A DNA stretch of 35,270 nucleotides, from positions 1 to 35,270 of the IMG/VR virus record IMGVR_UViG_3300023108_000084. The stretch is one strand, 5' to 3'. Position numbers and translations under genes: made by a program. Origin of the DNA: a virus. Positions 23,901 through 31,336 of the stretch are shown here, piece after piece. The notes below the pieces were generated by a model that searched no databases, was not told the DNA's origin, and was given only the letters and a program-made list of their open reading frames with translations. The stretch's first letter is position 1, and every line of letters begins with the position of its first letter.

Positions 23901-24526
23901 TCTGGGTCAAATGTACAAATAGTTTTGGTAAGGGTGCATACTCTTCAGGTTTATCTTGTGGTGCTTGGAATCCAGTTAATGCTAGTACTAATGTTGGTAC
24001 AAACTCAGTAAGTACAACATCTATTCAAACTGGTGCTGTGGGTACTAATCAATTAGCGAACACATTAGATTTATCTGCTAAGACTGTTGTGTTAGCTGAC
24101 AATATGAAAAATACACCATCGTTTGAGGCGTATTTAAGTGCTGATCAAACTATAACATCTGGTACTGAAACTAAATTAGAAATTGATACTGAAGATTTTG
24201 ATGATGGTTCATCTTATGATAATGCAACTGATTTCAGATTTTTACCAACAACAGCAGGTAAGTATTATGTATATGCACAAACACAAATAAATAGTTCTGA
24301 TGACTTTGATGGTAGTGCTTTAATAATTAAAAAGAATGGGTCTGCTGTAGCGACTCATGCTAAGAGACATGAAGATAATGAATACTACAATGTATCTAAG
24401 ATTATACAATTAAATGGTACAACAGATTATGTTGAAGTATTTGGTTATCAAAACTCAGGAAGTGATAAAGACTTCTCTGGCGGTGCATCCAAAACATATT
24501 TTGGTGCATACAAACTAATTAATTAA
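20930..24526 (+). CDS. J-like central tail-tip / host-specificity protein with C-terminal C1q-like domain
   Basis: The 1198-residue protein is the largest here and closes the tail-tip cluster. Residues 1-50 are hydrophobic and Gly-rich, like lambda gpI fused to J (GGLITKGIGNAVLRFALSLAISY). Then come KQRIPADPSNKLPVVYGEDKIFGSIVYADI, DYLTNKIYGCGLSIEDSDIDLETF and the hub region of J proteins. Residues 723-833 carry a module shared with the Dit-like protein, and a fibronectin-like stretch follows (about 900-1015). The last 140 residues resemble a C1q-like jelly roll: PSFEAYLSADQTITSGTETKLEI, FLPTTAGKYYVYAQTQI, SALIIKKNGSAVATH, TKTYFGAYKL-type ending. C1q-like domains usually trimerise and bind ligands. 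GGAG lies upstream. Confidence 0.85.
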   Translation: MAAVAPIVGGLITKGIGNAVLRFALSLAISYITQKVFGPDLPGGGAGSARDPGVKQRIPADPSNKLPVVYGEDKIFGSIVYADITQDNQTMAFIIALCEGPINNIGDVYWDDYKLTLDSTGTVTSALHADGINTDDWLNGNLKIIKFPDGGRCGPMESFSGKWNGNKENRQMPDVAYVYAELKYDREENVTGLTSKLGFEIQGKLVRTIVNANTLAGPPPRPEPLRDTINLDIFDRNLSFSDFQGNQLKYYSTSGIFPSSAIGSSHTKVHVNGTLQIVDLGDDPNTGQPASVTAYINGTGGAYGSGVNGSAELVFVEPGEHHTSSHSSNTTTYTYWQPSGYTNPATGVSYPDDGYRIINGLKIKNWGNNYSVSDASTGSNQFRVWGIYTYTDYLGVTGTFYFPIVTYNFNTGSTDEQKRDNLLNNFSFAYTSDPYNYGYRRKATASTDSYGNIYQGVYQEHQQWFTAKLPYVVGEAARGYYSSNPAECLLDYLTNKIYGCGLSIEDSDIDLETFYNHKVFCDTLVTHNDPDGNSVTSKRYQCNGFINTNDSKDLNISDIVSNSQSIFSYTLGKFQMISDTTGSPVMNFDDTNIYGDVSILEDGFNSNLNEMTLKFKSKSEKYQDDQVFIDYPDKYFNEPILSKDLDLKFINTNVEAQRLGTVLMNKSRSSKIISFKTDTRAVSLQVNDVIRVYNTYYDLDTPRKLNANLTNTSNQGTSPANAKGQIKFIDNTESKDVKYMDGTDAIVTFPYNVATFDQLFTFFKDCIISQYEDTSGTLTKEELDQNNKLGQLVSLVELNTAFTTGGDYGGGFIFTLNHISFVPKNSPNNIVIQNITSIDSTTWNVGVIDNGSRSGTQYKVNSISETELQGGVQGYNLTAQEYNPDDYVVATLTAKADAPQLNPSRGFLNLGVATNLTLNSLNTSASIPNVDVSITLPNSANVEGLEFYYSDTVTGTKYLTGLFTAPAGTYAANSVETFALQGIPTTADLYIWVKCTNSFGKGAYSSGLSCGAWNPVNASTNVGTNSVSTTSIQTGAVGTNQLANTLDLSAKTVVLADNMKNTPSFEAYLSADQTITSGTETKLEIDTEDFDDGSSYDNATDFRFLPTTAGKYYVYAQTQINSSDDFDGSALIIKKNGSAVATHAKRHEDNEYYNVSKIIQLNGTTDYVEVFGYQNSGSDKDFSGGASKTYFGAYKLIN

Positions 24527-24536
24527 GGAAACAAAA

Positions 24537-26510
24537 ATGGCTGATATAAATTTAAAAGAAGGCAATGCTGATTATATTAATCTCTCTGATGGAGATATTA
24601 CAATAGGTAATCAGGGACAAAGCACAACTAGCGATTCTATTGTAGTCGATACACCTATTATAAATCAAATTATAAGTAATACAGATATTGAAACAACAGA
24701 TGATGTACCTGAAGGAACTAGTAATCTTTATTATACAGATGCGAGAGTTGATGCAAGAATTAATCAGGCAGATATAGTATTAGATGATGTTTATACTGAT
24801 GCGGATTTTGATGCTAGACTTGCTACTAGAACTACAGATCATTTAACAGAAGGTTCAAACTTATATTATACAAATAGTAGAGCCAGATCAGCTATTGGTG
24901 TTAGTGGTGATTTATCTTATAATAGTCAAACTGGAGTAATTAGTTATACTACACCTACTTTTAGTAGTGATGTTACAAGTGTTAACTCATTAACTGGTGC
25001 TGTTGTATTAAATACAGATAATATTAATGAAGGTAATAATAATTTATATTACACAGATCAAAGATTTGATAATAAGTTCAGTTCTAAATCAACAACAGAT
25101 TTAGCCGAAGGTACTAATTTATATTATACAGATACTAGAGCTAGATTAGCTATAAGTGCTGGTGGTGATTTATCTTACAATAGTACTACTGGTGTTATAA
25201 GTTATACTACTCCTGCTGTCTCTAATGCGGTTAACAGTGTTAATACACAAACTGGTACTGTAGTTTTAGACACAGATGATATTGCTGAAGGTACTAATAA
25301 TTTATATTATACAGATGCTAGAGTAGATGCTAGAGCACAATTAAAGATTGATCAAATATTAGATAGTGCTCCAGGTTCTTTAGATACATTAAATGAATTA
25401 GCAAGTGCTTTAGGCGATGACCCTAACTTTGCTACTACAATGACTAATAACTTAGCATTAAAATTAAATATATCTGATTTTAATTCTACATTTGATACTA
25501 GATTAGCTACTAAATCTACAACAGATATTAGTGAAGGTAGTAATTTATATTTTACTGATGCTAGAGTTGATACACATTTAAACACATCTAATGCTACTAG
25601 TGGTCAAGTATTAAATTGGAATGGTACAGATTATACTTGGGTAACACCAACTACATATACAGTTTATACTGATGCAGATGTTGATACACATTTAAATACA
25701 AGTTCAGCATTAACTAACCAAGTATTATCTTGGAATGGTACAGATTATGTATGGACACTTTTACCTTCTACTTTTGATGGACAATTTAGTTCGTTAACTG
25801 GTGTACCAACTACAATATCAGGTTATGGTATTACAGATGCATTTGACGGTGATTATAATAATTTAACTAATAAACCAACTTTATTTGATGGTGATTATAA
25901 TAATTTAACTAATAAACCAACTTTATTTGACGGTGACTATAATAGTTTAAGTAATAAACCAACATTAGTAACAGCTCTTAATGATTTAAGTGATGTAAAT
26001 ACATCTAGTATAGATAATGGTTATTTAGTTTATTCACAACAAGCAGGTTCACATAATATACAAGCTTTACATATATCACATGATACATCACCTGATTTAG
26101 GTGGTAACTTAAATACTAATAGTCATAATATTACAGGTGGTTTAAAATTATCTGATAATGGTATTATAGAAACTTTTGATACACATACAGGAATAATATC
26201 TACTATAACTTTAAATGCACAAACAAGTCATAGTTTATATATTTCAAGTGCTTCAAATAATAAGACTTTAAATGTAACTAATTTAAGCTTATCAAATAAT
26301 CAAGGTAGTAACATTACAATTATATGGAATCAAGGTTCAACACCTTATATGGTAAATGCATTAAATGTTAATGGTACATCACAAACAATTAATTGGCAAG
26401 GCGGTTCAACACCAAATGGTACTGCTAATGGTGTAGATATAATTTCATTTACAATTTATTATACAGGTTCAACATACGTTGTTATGGGTCAATCTGTTAG
26501 TTATTCATAG
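24537..26510 (+). CDS. Tail fibre with '[16 protein letters not shown]' repeats
   Basis: This 657-residue protein carries six copies of a repeat with consensus [21 protein letters not shown] between about residues 52 and 345, with interspersed SGDLSYNSQTGVISYTTP segments. Then come two YTDADVDTHLNTSSAL-type units, three tandem FDGDYNNLTNKPTL units (nt 25842-25967), and a beta-rich C-terminal domain (about 520-657, including SLYISSASNNKTLNVTNLSLS) that may be the receptor-binding tip. Such repeats form trimeric shafts in many marine phage fibres. AAGGAAA lies upstream. Confidence 0.82.
   Translation: MADINLKEGNADYINLSDGDITIGNQGQSTTSDSIVVDTPIINQIISNTDIETTDDVPEGTSNLYYTDARVDARINQADIVLDDVYTDADFDARLATRTTDHLTEGSNLYYTNSRARSAIGVSGDLSYNSQTGVISYTTPTFSSDVTSVNSLTGAVVLNTDNINEGNNNLYYTDQRFDNKFSSKSTTDLAEGTNLYYTDTRARLAISAGGDLSYNSTTGVISYTTPAVSNAVNSVNTQTGTVVLDTDDIAEGTNNLYYTDARVDARAQLKIDQILDSAPGSLDTLNELASALGDDPNFATTMTNNLALKLNISDFNSTFDTRLATKSTTDISEGSNLYFTDARVDTHLNTSNATSGQVLNWNGTDYTWVTPTTYTVYTDADVDTHLNTSSALTNQVLSWNGTDYVWTLLPSTFDGQFSSLTGVPTTISGYGITDAFDGDYNNLTNKPTLFDGDYNNLTNKPTLFDGDYNSLSNKPTLVTALNDLSDVNTSSIDNGYLVYSQQAGSHNIQALHISHDTSPDLGGNLNTNSHNITGGLKLSDNGIIETFDTHTGIISTITLNAQTSHSLYISSASNNKTLNVTNLSLSNNQGSNITIIWNQGSTPYMVNALNVNGTSQTINWQGGSTPNGTANGVDIISFTIYYTGSTYVVMGQSVSYS
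25842..25967 (+). repeat. Three tandem 42-base coding repeats (FDGDYNNLTNKPTL)
   Basis: Three in-frame 14-residue units follow one another inside the fibre gene; the first two are nearly identical at DNA level and the third has Ser substitutions (NSLSNKPTL). Tandem in-frame repeats allow length change of the fibre by slippage or recombination. YNNLTNKPT-type units are common in phage fibres. Confidence 0.85.
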
Positions 26511-26520
26511 GGGAAATATC

Positions 26521-27375
26521 ATGGGTTCATCGTTTAGTTCTATTGGTCATTCAATGACAAGAAGAGCAATAACAAGTGGAGGGACAACTCCTGCATGGGT
26601 TCCGTCTGATCTTAATGTAGCATTATGGATTGATGCTAATGATAGTTCTAGTATTTCTACTTCAGGTGCTACAGTTATTGGTGTAACAGATAAAGCAGGT
26701 GTACATAGTTTTAATATAGGCGGTACACCTAATTTAATTAACGATTTAAATAATAAAAATGTTTTAGATTTTAATGGGTCTAATGAGTATATACAAAGTT
26801 CAACTTATTATAATACAATAACTGGTGGAAATCATTTTGCTATTGGTATTTTTAAATGGGACAACGTAAACTCAACTTCAGATTCATTGTGGTCTATAGA
26901 AACTAATGCAAATCAAAAAAGAGATTATTCTATGAGTTCAGGTGCAAATAATGATACTTGGCCTGGAGAATTAGACTTAGATGGTTTAAGTAGTAATAGG
27001 ATTAGTTCAACAATTGGTAATCTTCAACAATGGAATTTAATATCATTAAGTAGATATACTTATCAGATTGTTGGTGTTTATTTTAATAAAACAGGTAATC
27101 AAATAGGTTTAAGAGTAGATGGGTCTAACGCATTTACACCAGTAAATGATTATGATAATAACTTATCACAAAACCAACAATTAAGGCTAATGAGAAATAG
27201 AGCATCGCAAGAATTAGATGGTCGAGTAGCTGAAATATTTTTTATTAATGGTATGCCTGGAACTAGTGGTACTGACATGACACATTTTGAAAAAGCTGAG
27301 GGTTATCTTGCTCATAAATGGGGATTAACTGGTCGTTTACCTAATTCACATCCATATAAGAGTAATGCCCCATAA
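26521..27375 (+). CDS. LamG / concanavalin-like lectin-fold fibre protein
   Basis: The 284-residue product contains a LamG-like jelly-roll: LNVALWIDANDSSSISTSG, GVTDKAGVHSFNIGGTPNL, NVLDFNGSNEYIQSST, HFAIGIFKWDN, a GLRVDGSNAFTPVNDY strand pair and GRVAEIFFINGMPGTS. The end, KAEGYLAHKWGLTGRLPNSHPY, is a motif seen in marine phage and bacterial lectin-like proteins. ATG 26521 is used, with GGGGAAA seven bases upstream. It probably contributes carbohydrate recognition at the tail or an accessory fibre. Confidence 0.78.
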   Translation: MGSSFSSIGHSMTRRAITSGGTTPAWVPSDLNVALWIDANDSSSISTSGATVIGVTDKAGVHSFNIGGTPNLINDLNNKNVLDFNGSNEYIQSSTYYNTITGGNHFAIGIFKWDNVNSTSDSLWSIETNANQKRDYSMSSGANNDTWPGELDLDGLSSNRISSTIGNLQQWNLISLSRYTYQIVGVYFNKTGNQIGLRVDGSNAFTPVNDYDNNLSQNQQLRLMRNRASQELDGRVAEIFFINGMPGTSGTDMTHFEKAEGYLAHKWGLTGRLPNSHPYKSNAP

Positions 27376-27380
27376 CAAAA

Positions 27381-27408
27381 TTTATATAAGACTATAGTTT
27401 TATATAAA
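27381..27408 (+). other. AT-only hairpin between fibre genes
   Basis: TTTATATAA (27381-27389) and TTATATAAA (27400-27408) form a perfect 9-bp inverted repeat with a 10-base loop, in the 61-base gap before the next gene. It contains no G or C in the stem, so it is weak as a terminator, but it could be an operator or promoter-like element. Confidence 0.3.
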
Positions 27409-27436
27409 CTCATAAACTAACCAATAGGAGATAATT

Positions 27437-27889
27437 ATGAGAATATCTAACATTGCACACTACTTAGGTGGTGCAGATGATGTTGTTGCTGAAGAGATAT
27501 TAGAAACCAATCAATTTAAGAAAACAATTTCGAGTGGTGATAATACAGATTTTACAACAACTACATTTACAATAAACGCAGAATTATTTACGGGAACTGT
27601 AAGTTATAAAAGAAGTGTTGCCGTTATAGAAAATTTACAAAAAGATAGTAACTCAAATGTTACAACATACACTGATACACAAGTGATAAGAGATAAGGCT
27701 GTTGGTGGATTTAGTTTTCTAATACCAAGTACTTTATTATCTGATTTTAATCAAGGTGGTCATGTACATACGTCAAGCCCAGATTCAACAACTCCATATA
27801 TAGTTGCTGTAAAGGTGCAATGGCAAAACGGTGAAGAAATTAAATCAATAAGGTTCTTATTTATAATAAGATATCAACCTAACTTATAA
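27437..27889 (+). CDS. Uncharacterised beta-rich fibre-cluster protein
   Basis: The 150-residue protein has AGGAG about seven bases upstream. It begins [21 protein letters not shown] and continues as alternating strands ([60 protein letters not shown]). I do not recognise the family. Placed between a lectin-like protein and a collagen-like fibre, it may be a small virion adhesin, fibre chaperone or attachment protein. Confidence 0.55.
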   Translation: MRISNIAHYLGGADDVVAEEILETNQFKKTISSGDNTDFTTTTFTINAELFTGTVSYKRSVAVIENLQKDSNSNVTTYTDTQVIRDKAVGGFSFLIPSTLLSDFNQGGHVHTSSPDSTTPYIVAVKVQWQNGEEIKSIRFLFIIRYQPNL

Positions 27890-27900
27890 AGGAATTAAAA

Positions 27901-29808
27901 ATGTCAATAACTTATGGAACATTTACAGATGAGTACGGTAATGTAGGTTTGATAGGCCCACAAGGCCCAGTAGGCCCAACAGGCCCTCAAGGCCCAACAG
28001 GCCCAACAGGCCCTACAGGTTTAACAGGAGCAACTGGCCCACAGGGTGTACAAGGCCCTAGAGGAGATCAAGGTGTATCTATAACAGGCCCAGTAGGCCC
28101 ACAAGGCCCTCAAGGCCCAACAGGCCCAAAGGGTGATAAATGGGATTTTAGTGAATACGTTACAAGTACTGCAATAACAACTAATGACTGGGTATTGTGG
28201 TCTAGTGATAATACATTTGTAGAATACAAAATTAGATACTCAGATTTTTTAACAATATCGCAAGGTGCTGTACAAGGTAATGCTGTACAACAAGCTAATG
28301 CATATACTGATCAAGCTGTAGCAAACTTAGTTAATGGTTCACCAGCTCAACTTGATACACTTGGAGAAATATCAACAGCATTAAATGATGATGCTAATCT
28401 TGCTAGTACTTTAACAGCTAGTATTGCAACTAAATTAGCTATTGCTGATTTTAATACTACATTTGATACAAGACTTGCAACTAAGACAACTGATGATATA
28501 GCTGAAGGAAGTGCTTTATATTACACTGAGGCTAGAGTTAATGCTAACATAGCAAGTAAAACAACTGACGATATAGCTGAAGGTGGTAATTTATATTACA
28601 CTGACACAAGAGCTTATGCGGCTTTTGATCAAAGGTTATCTGTTAAAACTACATCTGATTTAGCAGAAGGAAGTAATTTATACTTTACAAATGCTAGAGT
28701 TGATAGTGCTTTTGATACTAGATTATCAACTAAAACTACTGATGACTTATCTGAAGGTAGTGTTAACTTTTATTATACTGATACTAAAGTTGATACAAGA
28801 ATTGCGGCTAAGAGTATTAGTTATTTAAATGATGTTAATGTTAGTAATGCACAAATAGGTCAAGTATTAAAATGGAATGGTTCTGTATGGGAAAACCAAA
28901 CAGATCAAACTAATGCTGATACAGATAGTTTACCTGAAGGTTCAAACAATTTATATTATACTGATGAAAGAGTAGATGATAGAATATCTAACTTATTAGT
29001 AGCTGGTTCTAATGTTACATTTAATTATGATGATGCTAACAACCAATTAACAATTAGTGCTAATAGTGTTGGTGGTTATGATTTAACAAATAATGATCTA
29101 AGTGATATTGGAAACGTAACAGTCACTTCACCTTCTAATGGTCAAGTATTAAGATACAATGGAAGTGGTTGGGTTAATGCTGGTGATGAAGAAACATTAT
29201 CAAATAACACAACAAGTGATTTAGCTGAAGGTTCTAATTTATATTATACTGATACAAGAGTTAGATCTGCTGTAAGTGCAACTATTGGTACTGCGGGATA
29301 TAATCAATCTACTGGTGCTTTTAGTATACCTAATAGTACAAATCATATATCTGAGGGTTCTAAATTATTTTATACTGATAGTAGAGTTGATAGTAGAATA
29401 AATTCTCAGTTTAAATTAGATGAAGATGATATGGCTTCTAATTCTGCCAGTCATTTTCCAACACAACAATCAGTTAAAGCTTATGTAGATTCACAAGTAT
29501 CTCATGGTACTTATGACTCATCAGTTAAAACATCGAATTTCACTGTCTCTTCTGGAGATCAATGGACAGGATATTTAATAGATACAGCGACTACGAGTAT
29601 AACTGTAACTTTACCTACTACACCAAATCATATGCAAAAGGTAAGATTTTTGGATGTTGGTGGTAATTTATCATCAAATAGTTTAACAATAAACCCTAGT
29701 GGAAATAGTATTCAGGGTGGTTCTGGTAATTTGAACGTGGCTTTAAATAATGCGGCATTTGAATTAATGTACGTAAATTCTTACGGCTGGTTCTTAACAA
29801 CTAAATAA
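27901..29808 (+). CDS. Collagen-like tail fibre with 'EGSNLYYTD' repeats
   Basis: The 635-residue fibre has a short N-terminus ([12 protein letters not shown]) and a Gly-X-Y collagen-like stretch (residues 19-79, broken once), which should form a triple helix. A shaft follows with seven copies of the [22 protein letters not shown] repeat and a segment ([24 protein letters not shown]) that also occurs in the 24537 fibre. The C-terminal 95 residues ([23 protein letters not shown] to [16 protein letters not shown]) are paralogous to the end of the next gene. AAAGGAA lies upstream. The end is probably a trimerising or receptor-binding tip. Confidence 0.85.
   Translation: MSITYGTFTDEYGNVGLIGPQGPVGPTGPQGPTGPTGPTGLTGATGPQGVQGPRGDQGVSITGPVGPQGPQGPTGPKGDKWDFSEYVTSTAITTNDWVLWSSDNTFVEYKIRYSDFLTISQGAVQGNAVQQANAYTDQAVANLVNGSPAQLDTLGEISTALNDDANLASTLTASIATKLAIADFNTTFDTRLATKTTDDIAEGSALYYTEARVNANIASKTTDDIAEGGNLYYTDTRAYAAFDQRLSVKTTSDLAEGSNLYFTNARVDSAFDTRLSTKTTDDLSEGSVNFYYTDTKVDTRIAAKSISYLNDVNVSNAQIGQVLKWNGSVWENQTDQTNADTDSLPEGSNNLYYTDERVDDRISNLLVAGSNVTFNYDDANNQLTISANSVGGYDLTNNDLSDIGNVTVTSPSNGQVLRYNGSGWVNAGDEETLSNNTTSDLAEGSNLYYTDTRVRSAVSATIGTAGYNQSTGAFSIPNSTNHISEGSKLFYTDSRVDSRINSQFKLDEDDMASNSASHFPTQQSVKAYVDSQVSHGTYDSSVKTSNFTVSSGDQWTGYLIDTATTSITVTLPTTPNHMQKVRFLDVGGNLSSNSLTINPSGNSIQGGSGNLNVALNNAAFELMYVNSYGWFLTTK
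27955..28137 (+). repeat. Collagen-like Gly-X-Y coding repeat
   Basis: Gly at every third position, mostly GPQ, GPT and GPV, with one short break near GVSIT. All 14 Gly-Pro pairs are coded GGC-CCN, while Gly not followed by Pro in the same tract uses GGT or GGA. The repeat can expand or shrink in frame. Confidence 0.9.
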
Positions 29809-29826
29809 TAATAAGGAAAACAAATA

Positions 29827-31281
29827 ATGGCTAATTATATAGATATAAAAACAAATAGTCAAATCAACAATCTAACAGTAGACTCAACTACGTTACATGT
29901 TGATAGTGCTAATAACAGAGTAGGTATAGGTACTATAACTCCAAGTGTAGAACTTGAAATAGTTGGTGGTATTCTTGCTGACTCGATTGCATTAGACGCA
30001 TCGTTTACACCAACGAATGCAACTGATGTAACAACTAAAGATTATGTAGATACAGAAATCGCAAGTGCTGTTTCTACTAGTGCTTCTGGTTTACAAGCTA
30101 CTTCTGAAAAAGGTCAAGCTAATGGTTATGCATCACTAGATAGTAATGCTAAAGTTCCTGCATCTCAACTTCCATCTTATGTAGATGATGTTGCTGAATA
30201 TGCTAATGTGTCATCATTCCCAACAACTGGTGAAACTGGCAAACTTTATGTAGATCAATCAACTGGTGATATTTACAGATGGTCTGGTAGTTCATATGTA
30301 CAGATTAATGATTCTGTATCTACTTCAGATTCAGCTACAAGATTAGCAACTGCTAGAGACTTTAGTTTAAGTGGTGATGTAACTGCTTCTGCTGTTTCTT
30401 TTGACGGTACTGCAAATGTTGTTTTATCAACTACTGTACCTGAGGCATCTGTTACTCAACATGAGGCGGCTTTAACAATTGCTCAATCACAAGTAACAAA
30501 CTTAACAACTGATTTAGCGGCTAAATTAGATGCTTCTTCAGTTTCTACTTTTGGTGGAACTTTAATTGACGATGCTGATGCGGCTACAGCTAGAACTACT
30601 TTAGGTCTAGGTTCTGCGGCTACTACTGCGGCTAGTGATTATGCTACTGCGGCTCAAGGTGCTAAAGCTGACACTGCTTTACAAAACATTAACAGTGAAT
30701 CAATTGATGAACTAAGTGATGTTACAATTACTACAGCATCATCTGGTCAAGTTATTAGACATGATGGTTCTAACTTTGTAAATGCTCAATTAGCGTACAC
30801 AGATTTATCTGGTACACCAACTAATGTATCTGATTTTACTAATGACAGTGCATTCATATCTGACATTACAAATGAAAACATTGGTGACTTATCTGATGTA
30901 ACTATTACTTCTGCATCTAATAAAGATGCTTTAGTTTACAATGGTTCTGCATGGGTAAACAATGCTAATGTATCTTTTGGTAAATGGGATACTACAGTTA
31001 AAACTAGTTCATTCTCTGTTTCTTCAGCTGAATACTGGCAAGGTTTCTTTATAGATACTACGTCTGCGGCTGTAACAGTAACTCTACCTGGTTCTCCAAG
31101 TAGTGGTGAATTAGTTAAGATTGTTGATGTTGGTGGTAACGCGGCGTCTAACAATATAACTATTGCTAGAAATGGTAATAACATACAAGGTGACGCATCT
31201 GACTTAACAGTTGCAACTTCAAGAGCTGGTTTTGAACTTATGTTCATTAGTTCTTATGGTTGGGTTTTAACTAATAAGTAA
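29827..31281 (+). CDS. Tail fibre / adhesin-like protein with C-terminus shared with the collagen fibre
   Basis: This 484-residue protein starts with MANYIDIKTNSQINNLTVDS and a TTLHVDSANNRVGIGTITPSVELEI motif common in marine phage fibres. It continues through NATDVTTKDYVDTEI, a segment KGQANGYASLDSNAKVPASQLPSYVDDVAEY and a YVDQSTGDIYRWSGSSYVQI unit. Its last 95 residues align with the end of the 27901 fibre (TSSFSVSSAEYWQGFFIDTTSAAVTVTLP to FELMFISSYGWVLTNK). AAGGAAA lies upstream. C-ending codons are more frequent than in the other fibres, suggesting higher expression. Confidence 0.8.
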   Translation: MANYIDIKTNSQINNLTVDSTTLHVDSANNRVGIGTITPSVELEIVGGILADSIALDASFTPTNATDVTTKDYVDTEIASAVSTSASGLQATSEKGQANGYASLDSNAKVPASQLPSYVDDVAEYANVSSFPTTGETGKLYVDQSTGDIYRWSGSSYVQINDSVSTSDSATRLATARDFSLSGDVTASAVSFDGTANVVLSTTVPEASVTQHEAALTIAQSQVTNLTTDLAAKLDASSVSTFGGTLIDDADAATARTTLGLGSAATTAASDYATAAQGAKADTALQNINSESIDELSDVTITTASSGQVIRHDGSNFVNAQLAYTDLSGTPTNVSDFTNDSAFISDITNENIGDLSDVTITSASNKDALVYNGSAWVNNANVSFGKWDTTVKTSSFSVSSAEYWQGFFIDTTSAAVTVTLPGSPSSGELVKIVDVGGNAASNNITIARNGNNIQGDASDLTVATSRAGFELMFISSYGWVLTNK

Positions 31282-31290
31282 TAATAATTT

Positions 31291-31318
31291 TGTGTGGCTC
31301 ATTTATTTGGGCCACACA
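31291..31318 (+). terminator. Stable hairpin after the 29827 fibre gene
   Basis: TGTGTGGCTC (31291-31300), an 8-base loop ATTTATTT, and GGGCCACACA (31309-31318) form a 10-bp stem with one G-T pair. Like the hairpin at 13407 it is preceded by TTTT and lacks a T-tract after it, so it fits an mRNA 3'-end stabiliser or a partial terminator rather than a standard one. Confidence 0.55.
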
Positions 31319-31336
31319 CAATATAAGGAATTTTAA

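Noticed and set aside
25842-25967. CRISPR-like tandem repeats
   Set aside because: The units are contiguous 42-base in-frame coding repeats with no spacers and lie within a fibre gene.
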